Assembly (NCBI RefSeq): GCF_008386575.1
Contig: NZ_VUOA01000022.1
Span: 27,584 to 91,583, forward strand
Length of the DNA stretch: 64,000 nucleotides
Origin: Salinarimonas soli
Lineage (GTDB): Bacteria > Pseudomonadota > Alphaproteobacteria > Rhizobiales > Beijerinckiaceae
Direction of reading: 5' to 3'
This document shows, one piece after another, positions 39,466 through 47,949 of this stretch. The notes beneath the pieces were generated by a model, which did not search any database, was not told where the DNA came from, and saw only the letters and a list, made by a program, of their open reading frames with translations. The translations under genes and the position numbers were made by a program. Numbering within the stretch: position 1 is the first letter of the stretch; every line of letters starts with the position of its first letter.

Positions 39466-42426
39466 ATGGCACGCCAGGACGCCAACGAAGCCCTTCTTCA
39501 GACCTCGTTCCTCTATGGGGCCAATGCGGGCTACATCGAGGACCTCTACGCCCGCTGGACGGTGGATCCCGCCTCCGTCGACGAGCAGTGGCGCGCCTTC
39601 TTCGGGGCCTTGAAGGACGAGGGCTCGGTCGTCGAGAAGAACGCCCGGGGCGCCTCCTGGAAGAAGCCCAACTGGCCGATCCACGCCAACGGCGAGATCG
39701 TCTCGGCGCTCGACGGCAACTGGACGGTGGTCGAGAAGGCGGTCGGCGACAAGATCAAGGGCAAGGCGCAAGCCAAGGGCGTCGAGATCTCCCAGGCGGA
39801 CGTGCAGCAGGCCACCAAGGACTCGGTGCGCGCCCTGATGCTCATCCGCGCCTATCGCATGCGTGGCCACCTCCACGCCCATCTCGATCCCTTGAACTTC
39901 GAGCCCCGCAACAAGGACGTGGAGCTCCATCCCTCCCATTACGGCTTCACGGAAGCCGACTGGGACCGCAAGATCTTCCTCGACAAGGTGCTCGGCCTGG
40001 AGTTCGGCACCATCCGCGAGATCGTCGCGATCCTCGAGCGCACCTATTGCAACACGCTCGGCGTCGAGTTCATGCACATCTCGAACCCGGACGAGAAGGC
40101 CTGGATCCAGGAGCGCATCGAGGGGCCCGACAAGGAGATCACCTTCACCCGCGAGGGCAAGCGCGCGATCCTCAACAAGCTCATCGAGGCGGAGGGCTTC
40201 GAGAAGTTCCTCGACCTCAAGTACACGGGCACCAAGCGCTTCGGTCTGGACGGCGGCGAGGCGCTCATCCCCGCCCTGGAGCAGATCATCAAGCGCGGCG
40301 GAAACCTCGGCGTGAAGGAGATCGTGCTCGGCATGGCCCATCGCGGCCGCCTCAACGTGCTGACGCAAGTGATGGGCAAGCCCCACCGCGCCCTCTTCCA
40401 CGAGTTCAAGGGCGGCTCCTTCGCCCCCGACGACGTGGAGGGCTCGGGCGACGTGAAGTACCACCTCGGCGCGTCCTCCGACCGCGCCTTCGACGGCAAC
40501 AACGTCCACCTCTCGCTCACCGCCAACCCCTCGCACCTGGAGATCGTCGATCCCGTGGTGCTGGGCAAGGTGCGCGCGAAGCAGGACCAGCTCGGCTGCC
40601 AGCCCGACAACCGCACGGCCGTGATGCCGCTGCTGCTCCACGGCGACGCAGCCTTCGCGGGCCAGGGCGTGGTGGCCGAGTGCCTCGGCCTGTCGGGCCT
40701 CAAGGGGCACCGCACCGGCGGCTCGATCCACGTCATCATCAACAACCAGATCGGCTTCACGACGAACCCGCGCTACTCGCGCTCGTCGCCCTATCCGTCC
40801 GACGTCGCCAAGATGGTCGAGGCGCCGATCTTCCACTGCAACGGCGACGACCCCGAGGCGGTGGTCTTCGCGGCGAAGGTCGCGACCGAGTACCGGCAGA
40901 AGTTCCAGAAGCCGGTGGTGATCGACATCATCTGCTACCGGCGCTTCGGCCACAACGAGGGCGACGAGCCCGCGTTCACCCAGCCGAAGATGTACAAGAT
41001 CATCCGCCAGCATCCCTCGACGCTGGAGCTCTATTCCAAAAAGCTCGTCGCGGACGGCACCGTGTCCGAGGCGGACATCGAGGCCATGCGCGCCGAGTTC
41101 CGGGCGCGCCTCGACACGGAGTTCGACAGCGCCCAGAGCTACAAGCCCAACAAGGCCGACTGGCTCGACGGCCGCTGGGCCGGCCTCAAGGCGGTGCGCG
41201 AGGACGTGGACGATCCGCGCCGCGGCGCCACCGGCATCGACGCCGCCATGCTGCGCGAGATCGGCGACGCGCTCACCCGCGTGCCGGACGGCTTCCGCGT
41301 CCACCGCACGATCCAGCGCTTCCTCGACAACCGCAAGCGCATGATGGAGACGGGCCAGGGCCTCGACTGGGCCATGGCGGAGGCGCTCGCCTACGGCTCG
41401 CTGCTCGTCGAGGGCCATCCCGTCCGCCTGTCGGGCCAGGACGTGGAGCGAGGCACCTTCTCGCAGCGCCACTCCGTGCTCCTCGACCAGGAGAACGAGG
41501 AGCGGTTCACGCCGCTCAATAGCATCCGCGAGGGCCAGTCCCGCTACGAGGTCATCAACTCGATGCTCTCGGAGGAGGCGGTGCTCGGCTTCGAGTACGG
41601 CTACTCGCTCTCCGAGCCGAACGCGCTGACCCTCTGGGAGGCCCAGTTCGGCGACTTCGCCAACGGCGCCCAGGTGGTGTTCGACCAGTTCGTCTCGTCG
41701 GGCGAGCGCAAGTGGCTGCGCATGTCGGGCCTCGTCTGCCTGCTGCCGCACGGCTACGAGGGCCAGGGGCCCGAGCACTCCTCGGCGCGCCTCGAGCGCT
41801 TCCTGCAGATGTGCGCCGAGGACAACATGCAGGTCGCCTATTGCTCGACCCCGGCGAACTATTTCCACATCCTGCGCCGGCAGCTGAAGCGCGACTTCCG
41901 CAAGCCGCTCATCCTCATGACCCCGAAGAGCCTGCTGCGTCACAAGCGCTGCGTCTCACGCCTCGACGAGCTGGCCTCGGGCTCGACCTTCCACCGGGTC
42001 CTATGGGACGACGCGCAGCTCGCGCCCGAGGGCGTGAAGCTCGTGCGTGACGACAAGATCCGCCGCGTGGTCCTGTGCACGGGCAAGGTCTATTACGACC
42101 TCTTCGAGGAGCGCGAGAAGCGGGGCCTCGACGACGTCTATCTCATGCGCGTCGAGCAGCTCTATCCCTTCCCGCTGAAGTCGCTTGCCACCGAGCTGTC
42201 GCGCTTCAAGAACGCCGACGTGATCTGGTGCCAGGAGGAGCCCAAGAACATGGGCTCCTGGACCTTCGTCGAGCCCTATCTCGAATGGGTGCTCGCCCAT
42301 TCGGGGGGCAAGGTAAAGCGTCCGCGCTATGTCGGCCGCCCGGCCTCGGCCGCGACCGCCACGGGCCTGATGTCGAAGCACCTGGCGCAGCTCCAGGCCT
42401 TCCTGGACGAAACCTTCGCGGCCTGA
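39466..42426 (+). CDS. sucA: 2-oxoglutarate dehydrogenase E1
   Basis: SucA (986 residues) is the thiamine-diphosphate-dependent E1 of the 2-oxoglutarate dehydrogenase complex. Visible are the N-terminal SucB-contact segment (FLYGANAGYIEDLYARW), the TPP-binding region with GMAHRGRLNVL and GDAAFAGQG, the IICYRRFGHNEGDEP motif, and the transketolase-type GQDVERGTFSQRH. The ATG at 39466 has GGAG upstream. A YciI-like gene lies between this and sucB. Confidence 0.96.
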   Translation: MARQDANEALLQTSFLYGANAGYIEDLYARWTVDPASVDEQWRAFFGALKDEGSVVEKNARGASWKKPNWPIHANGEIVSALDGNWTVVEKAVGDKIKGKAQAKGVEISQADVQQATKDSVRALMLIRAYRMRGHLHAHLDPLNFEPRNKDVELHPSHYGFTEADWDRKIFLDKVLGLEFGTIREIVAILERTYCNTLGVEFMHISNPDEKAWIQERIEGPDKEITFTREGKRAILNKLIEAEGFEKFLDLKYTGTKRFGLDGGEALIPALEQIIKRGGNLGVKEIVLGMAHRGRLNVLTQVMGKPHRALFHEFKGGSFAPDDVEGSGDVKYHLGASSDRAFDGNNVHLSLTANPSHLEIVDPVVLGKVRAKQDQLGCQPDNRTAVMPLLLHGDAAFAGQGVVAECLGLSGLKGHRTGGSIHVIINNQIGFTTNPRYSRSSPYPSDVAKMVEAPIFHCNGDDPEAVVFAAKVATEYRQKFQKPVVIDIICYRRFGHNEGDEPAFTQPKMYKIIRQHPSTLELYSKKLVADGTVSEADIEAMRAEFRARLDTEFDSAQSYKPNKADWLDGRWAGLKAVREDVDDPRRGATGIDAAMLREIGDALTRVPDGFRVHRTIQRFLDNRKRMMETGQGLDWAMAEALAYGSLLVEGHPVRLSGQDVERGTFSQRHSVLLDQENEERFTPLNSIREGQSRYEVINSMLSEEAVLGFEYGYSLSEPNALTLWEAQFGDFANGAQVVFDQFVSSGERKWLRMSGLVCLLPHGYEGQGPEHSSARLERFLQMCAEDNMQVAYCSTPANYFHILRRQLKRDFRKPLILMTPKSLLRHKRCVSRLDELASGSTFHRVLWDDAQLAPEGVKLVRDDKIRRVVLCTGKVYYDLFEEREKRGLDDVYLMRVEQLYPFPLKSLATELSRFKNADVIWCQEEPKNMGSWTFVEPYLEWVLAHSGGKVKRPRYVGRPASAATATGLMSKHLAQLQAFLDETFAA

Positions 42427-42440
42427 GGACGGGATCCGCC

Positions 42441-42761
42441 ATGGGCTTCTTCCTCTGCCAGCTGCGCGGGCCGCGCCCCACCTTCCCCAGCGACATGTCG
42501 CCGGAGGAGGGGGCGCTCATGGGCGAGCACGCCGCCTATTGGGGCGGCCTCGCCCGCGAGGGCGCGGCGGTCGCCTTCGGCCCCGTCTTCGATCCCGCCG
42601 GGCCCTGGGGCCTCGCCCTCGTCGAGATCGCCGACGAGGCGGGCGCGCGGGCGCTCACCGGGGCGGACCCCGTGATCCGGGCCGGCCGCGGCTTCCGGTA
42701 CGACATCCATCCGATGCCGCAGGTGGTCCTGCGCGCGACCCCCGCTTCCGCAGCATCCTGA
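42441..42761 (+). CDS. YciI-like protein
   Basis: This is a 106-residue, one-domain protein of the YCII type (ferredoxin-like fold), recognised by MSPEEGALMGEHAAYWGGLA (about residues 19-38), GPVFDPAGPWGLALVEI and a C-terminal FRYDIHPM. It starts 14 bases after sucA and ends 38 bases before sucB, so it is embedded in the TCA operon. Function is unknown; some YciI proteins have dehydrohalogenase-like activity. Confidence 0.78.
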   Translation: MGFFLCQLRGPRPTFPSDMSPEEGALMGEHAAYWGGLAREGAAVAFGPVFDPAGPWGLALVEIADEAGARALTGADPVIRAGRGFRYDIHPMPQVVLRATPASAAS

Positions 42762-42799
42762 CGACTTGACAAGGGACGCCCCCCGGGGCGCGCAACGAC

Positions 42800-44053
42800 A
42801 TGGCCACCGAAATCCGCGTACCCACCCTCGGCGAATCCGTGAGCGAGGCGACGGTCGCCCGCTGGTTCAAGAAGCCCGGCGACGCCGTGAAGGCGGACGA
42901 GCCCCTCGTGGAGCTGGAGACCGACAAGGTCACCCTCGAGGTGAACGCGCCGGCCTCCGGCGTGCTCGGGGACATCGTGGCGGGCGACGGCACCACGGTG
43001 GAGCCCGGCGCCCTGCTGGGCTCCATCGGCGCCGCCAAGCCTAGCGCTCAGCCGGCTCCGGCCCCCGCGGCGGCTCCCGCCGGCGCCGAGAAGGGCACCT
43101 CGGCGGGCTACGGCAACCATGGCGACGTCGCCCCGGCCGCGGCCGGGGCGACGTCGGGCCGCGACAACGGCCCCGCCGTCGGGCGTCTTGCCCGCGAGAG
43201 CGGCGTCGATCCCGCGAACGTCCCGGCCTCCGGGAAGGACGGGCGCGTCACCAAGGGCGACATGCTGGCCGCCATCGCGACCGGCGGCGCCACGGCGCAA
43301 GCTCCCGCGCCCGCCCCGGTCCAGATGCGCCCCCCCTCCGCCCCCGACGACGCGTCGCGCGAGGAGCGCGTGCGCATGACGAAGCTGCGCCAGACCATCG
43401 CGCGCCGCCTCAAGGAGGCGCAGAACACCGCCGCCATGCTCACCACGTTCAACGATGTGGACATGGGCGCCGTGATGCAGATGCGTCAGCAATACAAGGA
43501 CGTGTTCGAGAAGAAGCACGGGGTGAAGCTCGGCTTCATGGGCTTCTTCACCAAGGCCGTGATCCAGGCCCTGAAGGAGATCCCGGCCGTGAACGCCGAG
43601 ATCGACGGGCAGGACCTCGTCTACAAGAACTACTACCATGTCGGCATCGCGGTCGGCACCGAGAAGGGCCTCGTGGTTCCCGTGGTGCGCGACGCCGACC
43701 GGATGTCGATCGCGACCATCGAGAAGACGATCGCGGATTTCGGCAAGCGGGCGCGCGACGGCAAGCTCGGCATCGAGGAGATGCAGGGCGGCACCTTCAC
43801 GATCACCAACGGCGGCATCTACGGCTCGTTGATGTCGACCCCGATCCTCAACGCGCCGCAATCGGGCATCCTCGGCATGCACCGCATCGAGGAGCGGCCG
43901 GTGGTGCGCGGCGGCAAGATCGAGGCGCGGCCGATGATGTACCTGGCGCTCTCCTACGACCACCGCATCGTCGACGGCAAGGAGGCGGTGACCTTCCTGG
44001 TGCGGGTCAAGGAGGCGCTTGAGGACCCGGCGCGCCTCGTGCTGGACCTCTGA
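42800..44053 (+). CDS. sucB: 2-oxoglutarate dehydrogenase E2 (dihydrolipoamide succinyltransferase)
   Basis: SucB (417 residues) has one lipoyl domain with Lys43 (ETDKVTLEV), a Pro/Ala linker, a peripheral-subunit-binding domain (about 127-162, [19 protein letters not shown]) and a catalytic domain ending with [17 protein letters not shown] (active-site His). It forms the core that binds SucA and Lpd. lpdA follows after a 204-base spacer containing a perfect hairpin. Confidence 0.96.
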   Translation: MATEIRVPTLGESVSEATVARWFKKPGDAVKADEPLVELETDKVTLEVNAPASGVLGDIVAGDGTTVEPGALLGSIGAAKPSAQPAPAPAAAPAGAEKGTSAGYGNHGDVAPAAAGATSGRDNGPAVGRLARESGVDPANVPASGKDGRVTKGDMLAAIATGGATAQAPAPAPVQMRPPSAPDDASREERVRMTKLRQTIARRLKEAQNTAAMLTTFNDVDMGAVMQMRQQYKDVFEKKHGVKLGFMGFFTKAVIQALKEIPAVNAEIDGQDLVYKNYYHVGIAVGTEKGLVVPVVRDADRMSIATIEKTIADFGKRARDGKLGIEEMQGGTFTITNGGIYGSLMSTPILNAPQSGILGMHRIEERPVVRGGKIEARPMMYLALSYDHRIVDGKEAVTFLVRVKEALEDPARLVLDL

Positions 44054-44083
44054 TCGCCCCGGCGCTGCCCCACCCTCGTCGTC

Positions 44084-44106
44084 GTCCCCGGGCTTGACCC
44101 GGGGAC
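44084..44106. other. Perfect hairpin in the sucB-lpdA spacer
   Basis: GTCCCCGGG and CCCGGGGAC are complementary over nine pairs around CTTGA. The sequence matches the common alphaproteobacterial repeat motif built on CCCGGGCTTGACCCGGG, so it may be a relic of a dispersed element. It lacks a U-tract and is within what is probably one transcription unit. Confidence 0.6.
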
Positions 44107-44257
44107 CCAGGCCGACGGGTAGACCGGTCGAAGGACAAGCCCGGCCCTGCCTGACAGGGCGGTGCGCCGAAACGCGATCGGGTGCGGCAAGCCCCCGCTT
44201 CCGCCCGCTCCGCCCGCCCCCCATATTCCTGCCATACCCCGCCCTACGAGACCTCCC

Positions 44258-45667
44258 ATGAGCGACGCCCCCTACGACCTCATCGTCATCGGCACCGGCC
44301 CCGGCGGCTATGTGTGCGCCATCCGGGCGGCCCAGCTGGGGCTCAAAACCGCGGTGGTCGAGAAGCGCAAGACCCATGGCGGGACCTGCCTCAACGTGGG
44401 CTGCATCCCCTCCAAGGCGCTGCTCCACGCCTCGCACCTCTTCGAGGAGTCGAAGAAGCACTTCGCCGATCTCGGCATCGTGGTGGGCGAGACGAAGCTC
44501 GACCTCCAGAAGATGATGGGCTTCAAGTCGGAAGGCGTCGACGGCAACACCAAGGGCGTCGAGTTCCTGCTCAAGAAGAACAAGATTGACGCCCACCAGG
44601 GCACGGGCCGCATCACGGCGCCGGGCCAGATCGAGGTCACGGCCGACGACGGCTCGACCAAGACGTTCCAAGCCAAGAGCATCGTCATCGCCACCGGCTC
44701 CGACGTGACGCGCCTGCGCGGCGTTGAGATCGACGAGCGGACGGTGGTGTCCTCCACGGGGGCGCTCACCCTCGAGACGGTGCCGGGCAAGCTGCTCGTC
44801 ATCGGCGCGGGCGTGATCGGGCTCGAGCTCGGCTCGGTGTGGCGGCGGCTTGGCGCCGAGGTGACCGTGGTCGAGTATCTCGACCGCATCCTGCCGGGGA
44901 TGGATGTCGAGATCGGGAAGCAGTTCCAGCGCATCCTCGGCAAGCAGGGCATGCAATTCCGCCTCTCCACCAAGGTGACGGGCGTCGAGACCACGAATGC
45001 GGGCGCCCGCGTGACCCTGGAGCCCGCCGCGGGCGGAACCCCTGAGACCCTCGACGTCGACGTGGTGCTCGTCTCCATCGGCCGCGTGCCCTACACCGAC
45101 GGGCTCGGCCTGGAGGGCGTCGGCGTCGCCAAAGACGACAAGGGGCGCGTGGTGGTCGACGCGCACTACGCCACCAACGTGCCGGGCATCTACGCCATCG
45201 GCGACGTGATCGCCGGCCCCATGCTCGCCCACAAGGCGGAGGACGAGGGCATCGCGCTCGCCGAGATGATCGCCGGCAAGGGCGGCCACGTGAACTACGG
45301 CGTGATCCCGAACGTGGTCTACACGTTCCCGGAGGTCGCCTCGGTCGGCAAGTCCGAGGAGGAGCTCAAGGCCGAGGGCGTGAGCTATTCGGTGGGCAAG
45401 TTCCCCTTCACGGCCAACGGCCGCGCCAAGGCCAACGGCCAGACCGACGGCTTCGTGAAGATCCTCGCCGATGCCGCCACCGACCGGGTGCTCGGCGCCC
45501 ACATCATCGGCCCCGAGGCCGGCAACCTCATCCACGAGGTGGCGGTGGCGATGGAGTTCGGCGCCTCGTCGGAGGACATCGCCCGCACCTGCCACGCCCA
45601 CCCGACCCTGGCCGAGGCCGTGAAGGAAGCGGCTCTGGGCGTGGAGAAGCGCGCGATCCATATGTGA
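44258..45667 (+). CDS. lpdA: Dihydrolipoyl dehydrogenase (E3)
   Basis: LpdA (469 residues) reoxidises lipoamide for 2-oxoacid dehydrogenase complexes. It has FAD-binding [13 protein letters not shown] (about residues 9-21), redox disulfide [13 protein letters not shown] (about 41-53), NAD-binding [12 protein letters not shown] and the C-terminal catalytic pair in [14 protein letters not shown]. The ATG at 44258 was chosen; the frame is open 96 bases upstream without homology. The last gene of the TCA operon, it is followed by a palindromic element rather than a simple terminator. Confidence 0.96.
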   Translation: MSDAPYDLIVIGTGPGGYVCAIRAAQLGLKTAVVEKRKTHGGTCLNVGCIPSKALLHASHLFEESKKHFADLGIVVGETKLDLQKMMGFKSEGVDGNTKGVEFLLKKNKIDAHQGTGRITAPGQIEVTADDGSTKTFQAKSIVIATGSDVTRLRGVEIDERTVVSSTGALTLETVPGKLLVIGAGVIGLELGSVWRRLGAEVTVVEYLDRILPGMDVEIGKQFQRILGKQGMQFRLSTKVTGVETTNAGARVTLEPAAGGTPETLDVDVVLVSIGRVPYTDGLGLEGVGVAKDDKGRVVVDAHYATNVPGIYAIGDVIAGPMLAHKAEDEGIALAEMIAGKGGHVNYGVIPNVVYTFPEVASVGKSEEELKAEGVSYSVGKFPFTANGRAKANGQTDGFVKILADAATDRVLGAHIIGPEAGNLIHEVAVAMEFGASSEDIARTCHAHPTLAEAVKEAALGVEKRAIHM

Positions 45668-45693
45668 GGGGAGGGGGCTCGCACGCGATGGGC

Positions 45694-45928
45694 GAGCTCG
45701 ACCTTGTCATCCCCGGCCGGAACTGACCGTCAGGTCAGTGGAGGGGAAGGGGATCCAGCGCAATGATGCTGCCGCGCAGCGGCTCGCGTTGGCCCGCCAA
45801 GGGCCCTGGACGGGCGCAAGGCGTCGCTACGCGACATCAAGTCATGCTGGATCCCCTTCTTGGCACGCAAGCGTGCTTCCCCTCCGGCGGACAAGCCGCC
45901 TCCGGCCGGGGATGACACGTTGAGCTTG
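45694..45928. repeat. Large palindromic element downstream of lpdA
   Basis: The outer arms TGTCATCCCCGGCCGGA (45705-45721) and TCCGGCCGGGGATGACA (45901-45917) are exact complements, extended by GAGCT-type bases on both sides. Inner arms GGGGATCCAGC (about 45750) and GCTGGATCCCC (about 45846) are also complementary. The spacer of about 85 bases is unique. It has the shape of a nonautonomous mobile element or a structured RNA; no reading frame is convincing. Confidence 0.65.
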
Positions 45929-45953
45929 TCCGTTGGATCCTACGCCCCGCCCC

Positions 45954-46808
45954 CTACCGCGCCGCGGCCTTACCCGGCTGCACGGCCGCCGCGGTGGTCA
46001 CCTTGCGGATCGCGTTGAGCAGGTAGGGCCGGCGAAGCTCGAAAGCGGCGTGGAGCGCGATGTCGACGTCGCGGGAATAGAACGGCTTGGCGAGCAGCGC
46101 CGCGATGCCGAACTGCTTGGCGGCGGAGGCGTGGCGCGCCATGTCGCCCCCCGCCGTGAGCAGGATGCGGCTCTGGGGCGAGATCTCGCGGGTCTGGCAC
46201 GCGATCTCCAGGCCGTTGCCCCCCGACAGGTTGGCGTCCACGATCACGAGGTCGTAGGAGGTCAGGCGCATGAGCTTCAGGCCGTAGCGCGCGTCCTCCG
46301 TCTCGTCGATCTCCAGGTTGAACCGGCTGCCCTCCAGCATCCGCCGGATGACCTGGCGGGCCTGGCCCGATTCCTCGATGAGCAGCGTGCGGGCCGGCCG
46401 GAGCATCCGCTCCATGGCGCGCAGGAGCTGCACGACATGCTCGGGGTCGAAGGGCTTCTTCAGGAACTCGTAGGCCTCGAGCTCCGTCGATAGGTCGACC
46501 CAGCGCGGCAGGACGAGGTTCGACATCAGGATCGAGACCGGCCGGGCGCCCTTCATGCGGGCGATGGCGAGCGCCTCGGCCCCCGTGACCTCGGGCAGCT
46601 GCAGCGACACGAAGGCGACCTCCGGCTGCTCTCTCGTGAGGCAGTCGAGGGTCGCGCGGCCGGTATCCGCCTCGAGGATCGCGACGTTGGGGTCGAAGGC
46701 GCGGATCGCCACCGACAGCTGGAGCCGCGTGCCGGCCATGTCGTCCGCGACCAGCACCCTCCATCGGGGTCCTGCCGCCGCAGGCCGTCGGGGTGCGTGG
46801 CTGGGCAT
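45954..46808 (-). CDS. Tandem-receiver response regulator
   Basis: This 284-residue protein consists of two receiver domains and no DNA-binding or enzymatic output. Receiver 1 (about 16-135) has Asp22-Asp23 and Lys118 (FLKKPF), but the phosphoacceptor position is Ser68 (FVSLQLPEV). Receiver 2 (about 140-265) has Glu145-Glu146, phosphoacceptor Asp191 (IVDANLSGGNG) and Lys241 (LAKPF). Only the second should be phosphorylated. With no kinase gene nearby it may be a phosphotransfer or adaptor protein. Confidence 0.83.
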   Translation of the reverse strand: MPSHAPRRPAAAGPRWRVLVADDMAGTRLQLSVAIRAFDPNVAILEADTGRATLDCLTREQPEVAFVSLQLPEVTGAEALAIARMKGARPVSILMSNLVLPRWVDLSTELEAYEFLKKPFDPEHVVQLLRAMERMLRPARTLLIEESGQARQVIRRMLEGSRFNLEIDETEDARYGLKLMRLTSYDLVIVDANLSGGNGLEIACQTREISPQSRILLTAGGDMARHASAAKQFGIAALLAKPFYSRDVDIALHAAFELRRPYLLNAIRKVTTAAAVQPGKAAAR

Positions 46809-46827
46809 CCTTCACCTAACGTGTTCG

Positions 46828-46869
46828 TGTGACCATGTGACCTTAACCCGTGAACCTTTTCATAAGGTT
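46828..46869. promoter_or_regulatory. Repeat cluster upstream of the tandem-receiver gene
   Basis: Within the 98-base gap before the response-regulator start (46808, minus strand) there are two TGTGACC direct repeats (46828-46834, 46836-46842) and a perfect inverted repeat AACCTT/AAGGTT separated by five bases (46853-46869). The patch is distinctly less GC-rich than its surroundings. It looks like an operator region; the protein is unknown. Confidence 0.45.
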
Positions 46870-46906
46870 ACCAGGCAACTCGCGTTGCGATAGGCATTTG
46901 CCGGGA

Positions 46907-47884
46907 TCATGCGCGGCCCGCGCGCGGATGGGCGGCGTCATAGGCCGCGATCAGCCGGGCCGCGTCCACCTTCGTGTACATCTGCGTGGTCGAGAGCGAG
47001 GCGTGGCCGAGGAGCTCCTGAATGGCCCGCAGATCGCCGCCGCGGCCCAGGAGGTGGGTCGCGAAGGAGTGGCGCAAGGCGTGCGGCGTCGCCGTCTCGG
47101 GTAAGCCCAGCGCCCCGCGCAGCTCCGCGGTGGCGAGCTGGACGATCCGGGGCGAGAGCGGGCCCCCCTTGGCGCCCACGAACAGCGGCCCGTCCGGCGC
47201 GAGCCCGTAGGGGCAGATCGCGAGATAATCCTCGATGAGCCGCCGGATCGGGGGGATCACGGGCACGGAGCGGGTCTTCGCCCCCTTGCCCGTGACGGTC
47301 ACCGCGTCGACGTCCCCCGTCGGCGCGTCGCGCCGCGCGAGGCCTAAGGCCTCGCTGATGCGAAGCCCCGCCCCGTAGAGGAGGGCCAGCACCGCCGCGT
47401 CGCGGGCGAGGATCCAGGCCTCCCGCTCCGAGCCCGCCCGGGTGCCGGTGTCGAGCATCGCGAGCGCCGCCGCGGGGCTCATGGGACGGGGCAGGGTCTT
47501 TGGCAGCCGTGGCCCCCGGATCGCCGCGAAGGCCGAGGCCGGGCCGTAGCCCTCCTGCGACAGGTGCCGGGCGAAGGAGCGCAGGGCCGCGAGCTGGCGC
47601 ATCAGCGTCCGGCTCTCGACCCCCTCGGCCCGGCGGCTCGCCAGGAAGGCGCGCAGGTCCACGGGCTTCAGGGCGACGATGCCCACCGCGCCCGGCGTTT
47701 CGCCAAGATGGCCGACGAGGAAGGCGAGGAACTGGCGCAGGTCCCGGGCATAGGCCTCCACGGTCTTGGGCGAGAGCCGGCGCTCGCTCGCAAGCCGCCG
47801 CAGCCAGCCCTGCGCCTCGCGCACCAGGCCGGGATCGCCCGGCATGAGGGCCGCCTCGACGGAAACTTGCGAATCGTTGGGCAT
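46907..47884 (-). CDS. xerC: Site-specific tyrosine recombinase XerC
   Basis: This is a 325-residue recombinase acting with XerD at dif. Catalytic residues: R175 (YGAGLRISEAL), K200 (GKGAKTR), H268 and R271 (HALRH), H294 (LLGHASLSTTQ) and nucleophile Y303. The ATG at 47884 is a better start than an upstream ATG at 47932 because conserved sequence begins well downstream of both. It is divergent from priA, with 65 bases between starts, as in other Rhizobiales. Confidence 0.93.
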   Translation of the reverse strand: MPNDSQVSVEAALMPGDPGLVREAQGWLRRLASERRLSPKTVEAYARDLRQFLAFLVGHLGETPGAVGIVALKPVDLRAFLASRRAEGVESRTLMRQLAALRSFARHLSQEGYGPASAFAAIRGPRLPKTLPRPMSPAAALAMLDTGTRAGSEREAWILARDAAVLALLYGAGLRISEALGLARRDAPTGDVDAVTVTGKGAKTRSVPVIPPIRRLIEDYLAICPYGLAPDGPLFVGAKGGPLSPRIVQLATAELRGALGLPETATPHALRHSFATHLLGRGGDLRAIQELLGHASLSTTQMYTKVDAARLIAAYDAAHPRAGRA

Positions 47885-47949
47885 GGGCTCGACCTCGACA
47901 CGTTCCCTTTTTGTGCCTAACTGGGTTTCCAAGCTCTGAACGGACCCCC

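Noticed and set aside
42766-42794. TTGACA at 42766-42771 as a promoter for sucB
   Set aside because: There is no -10 hexamer at 16-18 bases (the sequence is GC-only), and sucB follows a gene in the same operon by 38 bases.
42536-45661. Very long antisense open frames opposite sucB/lpdA, sucA, sdhA and elsewhere
   Set aside because: They are mirror effects of high GC at third codon positions. Their translations are His/Arg/Asp/Val-rich with no domain, no ribosome-binding site and no homology to anything I recognise, while the sense strand encodes clear enzymes.
46907-47884. A dif site near xerC or xerD
   Set aside because: No 28-base dif-like sequence with two half-sites was recognised by eye in either neighbourhood.
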